A DNA stretch of 6,008 nucleotides from Pseudomonadota bacterium (lineage in GTDB: Bacteria > Desulfobacterota > Desulfobulbia > Desulfobulbales > Desulfobulbaceae): the NCBI GenBank assembly GCA_009778235.1, contig WRKE01000174.1:1-6008 (forward strand), read 5' to 3'. A program made the position numbers and the translations under genes. Below are positions 1-6,008 of the stretch, one piece after another (positions within the stretch are counted from its first letter, which is position 1; each line of letters starts with the position of its first letter). Under the pieces are notes generated by a model. The model worked only from the letters and a program-made list of their open reading frames with translations, did no database searches and was not told where the DNA came from.

Positions 1-1257
<1,257 letters not shown>

Positions 1258-1282
1258 GGGATTATCGCTTAAGCAAAATGAT

Positions 1283-2224
1283 TCAGCGCTCGGAAGAAGC
1301 GGCGCAATAGATCGCATCGAGGATGGCCTTGCCCCCCCTGGCCAGCAGGGTTTCCGCCAGGGTGGAGCCGAGCTTGGCGGCTTCTTCAGCCGAAGCGGCC
1401 GCCTGATCTTTGATCAGTTCGCGGCCGTCGACCCTGGCGATCAGGCCGGTTAAGGTCAGGGTGTCGCCGGCCAAGGTGGCGTGGGCCCCGATCGGCACCT
1501 GGCAGCCTCCTTCGAGGCGGAGGAGAAAGGCCCGTTCGGCGGCCACGGCTACGGCGGTGGCCGGGTGGTGGAGAAATTGCAAATTCGCCAGCAGCTCGGC
1601 GTCATTGCTTCGCAGTTCGAGGCCCAAGGCCCCCTGGCTGATGGCCGGGAGCATCAGGTCCGGGTCAAGCAGGGCGGTGATGCGGGCCGCCAGCCCCAGG
1701 CGATGGAGTCCGGCGCCGGCCAGGATGATGGCGTCAAAGAGGCCGTCGTCGAGCTTGCGCAGGCGGGTGTCGATGTTGCCGCGCAGGTCGACGATGCTGA
1801 GGTCAGGCCGCAGCGCCGCCAACTGCGACCGGCGCCGCAGGCTGGAGGTGCCCACCTTGGCGCCTTCGGGCAGGGCGGCGATCGAATCGTATTTGACCGA
1901 CAAAAAGGCGTCCCGCGCGGTTTCGCGCTGGGGAATGATGCCGATATGCAATCCGGCCGGCAGCTCGGTGGGCACGTCCTTCATCGAGTGGACCGCCAGG
2001 TCGACTTCACCCGCCAGGAGCGCGTCCTCGATCTCCTTGACAAAAAGCCCCTTGCCGCCGACCTTGGCCAAGGGCACGTCCAGAATCCGATCACCCTTGG
2101 TGGTGATCTTGACCAGCTCCACCCGGATGGACGGATGGGCCCGCTCGATCTGGTCCTTGACCCAGGTGGATTGGGTCACGGCCAGCAGGCTGGCGCGGGT
2201 CCCTATGCGCAACGATGTTTTCAT
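1283..2224 (-). CDS. hemC: Hydroxymethylbilane synthase (porphobilinogen deaminase)
   Basis: Cytoplasmic enzyme that polymerises four porphobilinogen molecules into linear hydroxymethylbilane, the substrate of the HemD half of the gene downstream. The 313-residue product matches the family's usual length. Visible motifs are RIGTRASLLAVTQ (6-18), KGDRILDVPLAKVGGKGLFVKEIE (43-66), HSMKDVPTELP (79-89) with the catalytic Asp83, and GTSSLRRRSQL (125-135) with the substrate-binding arginines. LRGNIDTRLRKL (147-158), SQGALGLE (196-203) and EGGCQVPIGAHA (238-249) follow; Cys241 is the residue expected to carry the dipyrromethane cofactor. All key residues appear intact. The ATG at 2224 is preceded by AGGA (2235-2232) with 7-nt spacing. 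It follows the DHS-like gene by 66 nt with no convincing terminator or promoter, and precedes cobA-hemD by 25 nt, so the two tetrapyrrole genes are very likely co-transcribed. Confidence 0.98.
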   Translation of the reverse strand: MKTSLRIGTRASLLAVTQSTWVKDQIERAHPSIRVELVKITTKGDRILDVPLAKVGGKGLFVKEIEDALLAGEVDLAVHSMKDVPTELPAGLHIGIIPQRETARDAFLSVKYDSIAALPEGAKVGTSSLRRRSQLAALRPDLSIVDLRGNIDTRLRKLDDGLFDAIILAGAGLHRLGLAARITALLDPDLMLPAISQGALGLELRSNDAELLANLQFLHHPATAVAVAAERAFLLRLEGGCQVPIGAHATLAGDTLTLTGLIARVDGRELIKDQAAASAEEAAKLGSTLAETLLARGGKAILDAIYCAASSER

Positions 2225-2290
2225 ATGCCGGTCCTGTGGCGAAACAATCGATCCGTGAAAAGCGGTCGCGGCGATATACCGCCTGTGCGG

Positions 2291-3244
2291 TTATTTGTCA
2301 ATTTCGTCGACAAGGGCGGCGGCCAGGAGCGGCAGCATCAGCTCGTGATGGCCGGTGAAGTTAAAGCCCTTGCCGCCTTCCAGGGTGGGTCGGTGGACCA
2401 CGTTGGTTGCCGGGCGGTACTGGCGGATGAAGTCAAAGTTGGCGGTGGTGAAGCGTTTGACCTGGTGGCCGAGATTGCGGACCACGGTGAGCGCCTTGAG
2501 AAAGACCTCGGGCAGGAGGACCGCGGAGCCGGCATTGAGGTAGACGCCGCCCTCCAATTCGCTGACCAGGCGGCAGAAGAGCCGGAAATCGTGGTGCCCG
2601 GCCCGGCCGATGGCGGCGCCGTCCGCCGAGGGATGGATATGGATGATGTCGGTGCCCATGGCTACATGGACGGTCACCGGCACCCCCAATTGGGCGGCCA
2701 TGGCCAGCAGGCTCTGGTTGTTGTGGGGGAAGCGGGCCTTGAGCAGGGCCTCGCCCACGGCCCGGCCGATGCCGATGCCACGGTTTGCCCCGTCGGTGAT
2801 GGCCGCGTTGAGCACCTCGCCGGTCTCCTTGGCGGCGCCGAAGGCCCCGTCGCCGAGCACATTGGCAACCTCTTCCGAGGTCTGGCCGGCCATGGCGATC
2901 TCGGCGTCATGGATGATGCCCGCGCCGTTCAAGGCGATGGCGGAGAGCAGGCCCCGTTGCATCAGATCGATCAGGATCGGATTAAGCCCCACCTTGATGA
3001 CATGGGCCCCCATGCCGAGGATCACCGGCCGGCCCTGGCGGCGGGCGGCGGCGATCCGCCGGATGAGTTCGGGAAAGTCGGCCCCGGCCAGTTGGGCGGG
3101 CAGGGCGGCCAGCAACTGGCGCACGGTCATGCCCGGCGTAACCGGCGTGGCGAAATCGTCGATTTTGACCTTGGAGTGGCGGTCATGGACGGAATAGGTG
3201 CGCAGGTCGCTGAAATCGAGCGGAGCGGGATACGGGTTGGTCAT
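2291..3244 (-). CDS. Uncharacterised deoxyhypusine-synthase-like protein
   Basis: A 317-residue soluble protein with no signal peptide or membrane segment; function unknown. Read by eye, it resembles the deoxyhypusine synthase (DHS) fold. VILGMGAHVIKVGLNPILID (74-93) plus LMQRGLLSAIALNGAGIIHDAEIAMAG (94-120) lines up with the DHS stretch containing SNLISSGLRETIRYLVQH and VDVLVTTAGGVEEDFIK. GGVYLNAGSAVLLPEVFLKALTVVRNLG (232-259) resembles the DHS segment [23 protein letters not shown], and the C-terminal ELMLPLLAA (301-309) resembles SLVFPLLVA. The DHS catalytic WGK motif is not present in recognisable form; the nearest lysine is in EGGKGFNF (Lys292). A histidine-rich segment, VHVAMGTDIIHIHP (192-205), may be an active-site or metal-binding region. 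Bacteria lack eIF5A, so the classical DHS reaction is not expected. The ATG at 3244 is preferred; an in-frame TTG at 3280 would add 12 residues and sit 9 nt after gmhA. Neither start has a good Shine-Dalgarno. The gene is almost certainly real; the family call is inferred. Confidence 0.8.
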   Translation of the reverse strand: MTNPYPAPLDFSDLRTYSVHDRHSKVKIDDFATPVTPGMTVRQLLAALPAQLAGADFPELIRRIAAARRQGRPVILGMGAHVIKVGLNPILIDLMQRGLLSAIALNGAGIIHDAEIAMAGQTSEEVANVLGDGAFGAAKETGEVLNAAITDGANRGIGIGRAVGEALLKARFPHNNQSLLAMAAQLGVPVTVHVAMGTDIIHIHPSADGAAIGRAGHHDFRLFCRLVSELEGGVYLNAGSAVLLPEVFLKALTVVRNLGHQVKRFTTANFDFIRQYRPATNVVHRPTLEGGKGFNFTGHHELMLPLLAAALVDEIDK

Positions 3245-3289
3245 GGGCGGATCAATGATCGGGTGGGTCAGAAAAAACAAACGAAAAAA

Positions 3290-3874
3290 TCAGGGGGCGC
3301 CGAACATCCGGCGCTCGACCATCTCGCAGAGCACATGCTCCAGCCAGAGATGCGCTTCCTGGATATGGGGGGTCGCATCCGCGGGCACGTTGATCACCAG
3401 GTCGCAAATGGCGGCGAGATCGCCGCCCGGACGCGCCGTGCCGCCGGTCAGGGCCACGGTTTTCATGCCGATGTCCCGCGCCGCCCGCATGGCCTTGACC
3501 ACATTGGCCGAGGTGCCGGAGGTGGAAATGCCCAGGGCCAGGTCTTCCGGTTTGCCCAATGCCTGGATCTGCTTGGCGAAAATCAGCTCGAAAGAGAAGT
3601 CGTTGGCGATCGAGGTGAGCACCGAGGTGTCGGTGGTCAGGGCCAGGGCCGGCAGAGGGCGGCGATTGATCAGGAAACGGTTGACGAATTCGGCGGCCAG
3701 GTGCTGGGCGTCGGCCGCGCTGCCGCCGTTGCCGAAAATGAGCAATTTGCCGCCGTTGGCAAAGACCGTACAGATCCAGTCGGTCAGCCGGAGGATGTCG
3801 CCGCCGGCCTCTTTGACCAAGGCCTCCTTGGCCATGATCGACTGGCTCAGATTGGTTGAGAGCAGAGAGTTCAT
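3290..3874 (-). CDS. gmhA: Phosphoheptose isomerase (sedoheptulose 7-phosphate isomerase)
   Basis: Cytoplasmic SIS-domain enzyme converting sedoheptulose 7-phosphate to D-glycero-D-manno-heptose 7-phosphate, the first step of ADP-heptose synthesis for the LPS inner core. The 194-residue length is close to E. coli GmhA. Diagnostic features are KLLIFGNGGSAADAQHLAAEF (43-63), the SIS phosphate-binding and metal region, ISTSGTSANV (116-125) and ALTGGTARPGGDLA (141-154). IQEAHLWLEH (171-180) supplies the C-terminal metal ligands. Zinc ligands known for the E. coli enzyme (His61, Glu65, Gln172, His180) correspond to His58, Glu62, Gln172 and His180 here, so the site looks intact. The ATG at 3874 has GGTGG (3883-3879) upstream with a short 4-nt spacer. 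It lies 107 nt after adk, beyond a terminator, and 45 nt before the DHS-like gene, so it may head the transcript that runs into hemC. The other heptose genes are not in the window. Confidence 0.97.
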   Translation of the reverse strand: MNSLLSTNLSQSIMAKEALVKEAGGDILRLTDWICTVFANGGKLLIFGNGGSAADAQHLAAEFVNRFLINRRPLPALALTTDTSVLTSIANDFSFELIFAKQIQALGKPEDLALGISTSGTSANVVKAMRAARDIGMKTVALTGGTARPGGDLAAICDLVINVPADATPHIQEAHLWLEHVLCEMVERRMFGAP

Positions 3875-3910
3875 TGGGCCACCATATAAGAAAAGCCGGT
3901 GCTGTCAAAT

Positions 3911-3956
3911 AAAAACAAAAAACGTTTCCGCGCCGAACACGACACGGAAACGTTTT
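3911..3956 (-). terminator. Rho-independent terminator of adk
   Basis: A perfect 12-bp inverted repeat (arms 3919-3930 and 3945-3956, AAAACGTTTCCG on the minus strand) encloses a 14-nt loop. On the minus strand the second arm runs directly into a T-rich tract, TTTTTTGTTTTT (3922-3911). It begins 25 nt after the adk stop codon and lies before gmhA, so it should end adk transcription and make adk largely monocistronic. In the plus direction only four Ts follow the stem, within the arm itself, so bidirectional action is unlikely. Confidence 0.9.
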
Positions 3957-3981
3957 GGGGTCGAACAGAAGCAAATCCTGT

Positions 3982-4656
3982 TTACGGCAACTGTTGCATG
4001 ATCAGGGCGGAAACCTCTTTGATGGCCTTGGCGCCGTCCACGGAGATCACCGGGGTAGCCTGTTGCTTCTTGAAGTAGTTGACCGCCGCCATGGTGCCGG
4101 TCTTGTCGTCATAGTAGATGTCGTGACGCTTGTTGATAGCGTCCTCGTCCTGGTCGTCGGCGCGGGCGGACAGGTCGCCGCCGCACACCCGGCAAACCAG
4201 CTTGCCGTCTTTTTCCACCGGCTTGATGGCGTCAAAGGCGATATGGTTGGGATGGTTGTTGTCATTGGCGCAGAGGCGGCGGCCCATGATGCGCTCCTTG
4301 GCGATCTGGCGGTCCAGCACGATCTCGACCACGCAGTCCAGCTTCATGCCCGCTTCTTTCAGGGCCTTGTCCAGGGCCTCGGCCTGGGCCAGCGAACGGG
4401 GGAAGCCGTCGAGCAGCCAGCCTTGCTCCTTTGATTTGGCGAGGGTTTCCAGCACCATCGGGATGGTGATCTCATCGGGCACCAGGTCGCCGCGATCGAT
4501 GTAGGCCTTGGCCTTCTTGCCCAATTCGGTCCCACCCTTGATGTGCTCACGGAAAATGGCGCCCGACTCTATGTGGTTGATGCCGTATTTTTCCTTGATG
4601 ATGGCGCCCTGGGTGCCTTTGCCGCTGCCGTTCGGGCCGAAAGTCAGGATGTTCAT
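3982..4656 (-). CDS. adk: Adenylate kinase with metal-binding LID domain
   Basis: Cytoplasmic enzyme catalysing ATP + AMP = 2 ADP. The 224-residue product starts with MNILTFGPNGSGKGTQ, whose P-loop GPNGSGKGT (7-15) binds the phosphates. The AMP-binding segment includes SGAIFREHI (31-39) and RGDLVPDEIT (55-64), followed by WLLDGFPRSLAQAEAL (80-95). The LID starts near GRRLCANDNNHPNH (125-138) and continues through CRVCGGDLSARADDQ (155-169). Cys129, His135, Cys155 and Cys158 form a C-X5-H-X19-C-X2-C set, like the mixed Cys/His metal site described for Desulfovibrio gigas adenylate kinase but with a longer middle spacer. The ATG at 4656 is chosen because GGAGGA (4669-4664) sits 7 nt upstream and the P-loop is then at the normal N-terminal position. 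The frame stays open to an ATG at 4806, but that would add 50 non-conserved residues. A terminator follows the gene. Confidence 0.98.
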   Translation of the reverse strand: MNILTFGPNGSGKGTQGAIIKEKYGINHIESGAIFREHIKGGTELGKKAKAYIDRGDLVPDEITIPMVLETLAKSKEQGWLLDGFPRSLAQAEALDKALKEAGMKLDCVVEIVLDRQIAKERIMGRRLCANDNNHPNHIAFDAIKPVEKDGKLVCRVCGGDLSARADDQDEDAINKRHDIYYDDKTGTMAAVNYFKKQQATPVISVDGAKAIKEVSALIMQQLP

Positions 4657-4663
4657 GCTGGAT

Positions 4664-4669
4664 TCCTCC
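4664..4669 (-). promoter_or_regulatory. Ribosome binding site of adk
   Basis: GGAGGA on the minus strand, 7 nt before the ATG at 4656. It decides the adk start: the in-frame ATG at 4671 overlaps this site, and the one at 4806 would place a 50-residue extension before the P-loop. Confidence 0.85.
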
Positions 4670-4863
4670 ATGTCTTGTTCGAAGAATTGTTTGATAACGC
4701 CTTTATTTTGCAGGGAAAAGGCAGAGTGAAAAAATGAATGACCTCTCATCAACCCAAGAATATACCGTACCTTAGGTGAATGCGCCATGAAAAATGATGG
4801 GAACAATCAGGCGAAGTGATGAGCGGGGCCGGCCCGGGAACGGGCGGCGGCAAGTCCCGGCGC

Positions 4864-4889
4864 ATGGCCGCATCGCGGCGGGCGGCCAT
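4864..4889. repeat. 8-bp inverted repeat with 10-nt spacer
   Basis: ATGGCCGC (4864-4871) and GCGGCCAT (4882-4889) are perfect reverse complements separated by 10 nt. It lies about 55 nt upstream of the hom -35 box and about 210 nt upstream of adk. No T-tract follows on either strand, so it is not a terminator. It may be an operator for a dimeric regulator or simply a by-product of high local GC. Confidence 0.4.
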
Positions 4890-4943
4890 CGGCGGCAGCC
4901 GGCGGGTTGCCGTCTATCGGCCCGGAGAGGCGGAGCATACTTT

Positions 4944-4972
4944 TTGACAAGGCGCGCCAAAGAGAGTAGAAA
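4944..4972 (+). promoter_or_regulatory. Predicted sigma70-type promoter of hom
   Basis: A perfect -35 TTGACA (4944-4949) is followed after exactly 17 nt by TAGAAA (4967-4972), a 4-of-6 match to the -10 consensus. The start of transcription would be near 4979, giving a leader of about 40 nt before the preferred ATG at 5021. Confidence 0.65.
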
Positions 4973-5006
4973 ACGGCTCAGATGCGTCTCTTCTTTCAAT
5001 TTTTTC

Positions 5007-5012
5007 AGGTGA
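5007..5012 (+). promoter_or_regulatory. Ribosome binding site of hom
   Basis: AGGTGA is placed 8 nt before the ATG at 5021. It overlaps the in-frame ATG at 5012, so that codon cannot use it; this favours 5021 as the start. Confidence 0.65.
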
Positions 5013-5020
5013 TGACAGCT

Positions 5021-6008
5021 ATGAGGGAAATTAAGGTCGGGTTGATCGGGTTTGGCACCGTGGGCAAGGGATTGGCGGAAGTGCTGCTGTCGCAGCAAGA
5101 GCGGCTGGTCAAGCGGACCGGGATGTCCATTCGTCTGGCGGGCATTGCCGACCACCACGCCACGGCGCTGCCGGAACGGTTGAGCGACATCCCCTTGAGC
5201 AAGGACGGCATGGAGCTGATCAACAACCCGGAAATCGACATCATCGTCGAGCTGATCGGCGGCATCGAACCGGCCAAGACCTTTGTCATGCGGGCCATCG
5301 AGGCGGGCAAGCATGTGGTCACCGCCAACAAGGCCCTGTTGTCGCAGGAGGGCGCCGACATCTTCGCCGCCGCCAGCCGCAAGGGGGTCGAGGTGGGATT
5401 CGAGGCCAGCGTCGGCGGCGGCATCCCGGTGATCAAGGCGCTCAAGGAAGGGCTGGTGGCCAACCGGATCCTCTCGATCATGGGGATCATGAACGGCACC
5501 GCCAACTACATCCTCACCCGGATGACCGACGAGGGGGTCGCCTTTGCCGAGGTGCTCAAGGAGGCGCAAAAGCTGGGATTCGCCGAGGCCGATCCGACCT
5601 ATGATATCGAAGGGATCGATACCGCCCACAAGCTGGCCATCCTGATGACCATTGCCTACGGTATGCCGATCACCCACAAGCAGATCGCCACCGAGGGCAT
5701 TTCCCAGATCGAGCCGATGGACATCGAACTGGCGCGGGAATTCGGCTGCCGGATCAAGCTGTTGGCCATCAGCCGCAACCGGGGCGACCATGTCGAGGCC
5801 CGGGTGCATGCCACCATGGTGCCGCAGCAGCACCTGCTGGCCTCGGTCAACGGCGCCTTCAACGCCATCCATTTCCAGGGTGACACCGTGGGCAAGGTTT
5901 TGCTGTATGGGCTCGGCGCGGGCATGATCCCCACCGGCAGCGCCGTGGCCGCCGACGTGGTCGACATTGCCCGCAACATCGCCAGCGGCTCGGTCGGCCG
6001 GGTGCCGG
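5021..6008 (+). CDS. hom: Homoserine dehydrogenase, 3' end outside window
   Basis: Cytoplasmic NAD(P)H-dependent enzyme reducing aspartate 4-semialdehyde to homoserine, the branch point to threonine and methionine. 329 codons are present with no stop; family members of this type reach about 430 residues with a C-terminal ACT domain, which would lie beyond the right edge. The N-terminal Rossmann motif is VGLIGFGTVGKG (6-17). VELIGGIEPA (76-85) and HVVTANKALLS (98-108) follow, with the conserved Lys104. EASVGGGIPVI (128-138), IMGIMNGTANYIL (153-165) and FAEADPTYDIEGIDTAHKLAIL (187-208) carry the substrate-binding and catalytic region, including Asp200 and Lys204, equivalent to yeast Asp219 and Lys223. 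In-frame ATGs also occur at 4982 and 5012; a TAG at 4967 bounds the frame. ATG 5021 is chosen for its Shine-Dalgarno spacing. No aspartokinase domain is fused at the N-terminus, so this is the monofunctional form. It is transcribed away from adk. Confidence 0.97.
   Translation, partial: MREIKVGLIGFGTVGKGLAEVLLSQQERLVKRTGMSIRLAGIADHHATALPERLSDIPLSKDGMELINNPEIDIIVELIGGIEPAKTFVMRAIEAGKHVVTANKALLSQEGADIFAAASRKGVEVGFEASVGGGIPVIKALKEGLVANRILSIMGIMNGTANYILTRMTDEGVAFAEVLKEAQKLGFAEADPTYDIEGIDTAHKLAILMTIAYGMPITHKQIATEGISQIEPMDIELAREFGCRIKLLAISRNRGDHVEARVHATMVPQQHLLASVNGAFNAIHFQGDTVGKVLLYGLGAGMIPTGSAVAADVVDIARNIASGSVGRVP

Larger units (their letters stand above)
4657..5020. other. Divergent intergenic region between adk and hom
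   Basis: This 364-nt spacer has no credible gene. Its composition is uneven. The adk-proximal part (about 4680-4800) is AT-richer and should hold the adk promoter; a TATATT (4764-4759, minus) is a possible -10 box, but I find no matching -35. The middle (about 4815-4935) is very GC-rich and contains an 8-bp inverted repeat (4864-4871 / 4882-4889) and a short GCCCG-GGAA-CGGGC hairpin. The hom-proximal end holds a sigma70-like promoter and a Shine-Dalgarno. Confidence 0.7.

Noticed and set aside
2265..2284. Short GGCG...CGCC hairpin between the DHS-like gene and hemC
   Set aside because: Only a four- to five-base-pair stem and no T-tract on either strand, so not supported as a terminator.
1481..3859. 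792-codon plus-strand open frame antisense to hemC, the DHS-like gene and gmhA
   Set aside because: It spans three well-supported genes in antisense; its translation is low-complexity, rich in Gly, Asp, His and Gln, and has no recognisable domain. Such open shadow frames are expected opposite GC-rich coding sequence.
4657..4806. 50-residue N-terminal extension of adk from the ATG at 4806
   Set aside because: The extension would precede the normal P-loop position of adenylate kinase, and a strong Shine-Dalgarno lies immediately before the ATG at 4656.
4794..5012. Small plus-strand frames in the adk-hom spacer (72 codons from 4794; 42 codons from 4819)
   Set aside because: Arg/Gly-rich products typical of GC-rich noncoding DNA, no clear Shine-Dalgarno, and overlap with the predicted hom promoter.
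4772..5872. 366-codon minus-strand open frame opposite hom
   Set aside because: Antisense to a convincing homoserine dehydrogenase, with biased composition and no domain.

Overview
The window is GC-rich, protein-coding bacterial chromosome carrying six genes: five on the minus strand and one on the plus strand. The likely source is an anaerobic Desulfobacterota (deltaproteobacterial) organism, possibly a sulfate-reducer relative. Two things point there: a fused CobA-HemD protein next to hemC, an arrangement familiar from anaerobic deltaproteobacteria and clostridia, and an adenylate kinase LID with a Cys-X5-His...Cys-X2-Cys pattern like that described for Desulfovibrio gigas. The fairly high GC and the Gram-negative LPS heptose gene gmhA agree with this. 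The lineage is inferred, not proven.

Layout, read along the minus strand from right to left: adk (4656-3982) has a strong Shine-Dalgarno and ends in a clear intrinsic terminator (3956-3911). Then come gmhA (3874-3290), an uncharacterised deoxyhypusine-synthase-like gene (3244-2291), hemC (2224-1283) and a cobA-hemD fusion (1257 to beyond base 1). These last four are closely spaced (45, 66 and 25 nt gaps), have no visible terminator between them and may be co-transcribed. On the plus strand, hom (homoserine dehydrogenase) starts at 5021 and runs off the right edge. It is divergent from adk across a 364-nt spacer that contains a good sigma70-type promoter pointing at hom.

How the genes fit together: HemC makes hydroxymethylbilane. 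The HemD half of the fusion closes it to uroporphyrinogen III, and the CobA half methylates that to precorrin-2, the branch point for siroheme, cobalamin and, in many anaerobes, siroheme-derived heme. The hemC/cobA-hemD pair is therefore a compact tetrapyrrole module. GmhA starts ADP-heptose synthesis for LPS, Adk balances adenine nucleotides, and Hom feeds Met/Thr synthesis. The DHS-like protein has no assigned role and is the most interesting item. No mobile element, CRISPR array, tRNA or rRNA was seen.
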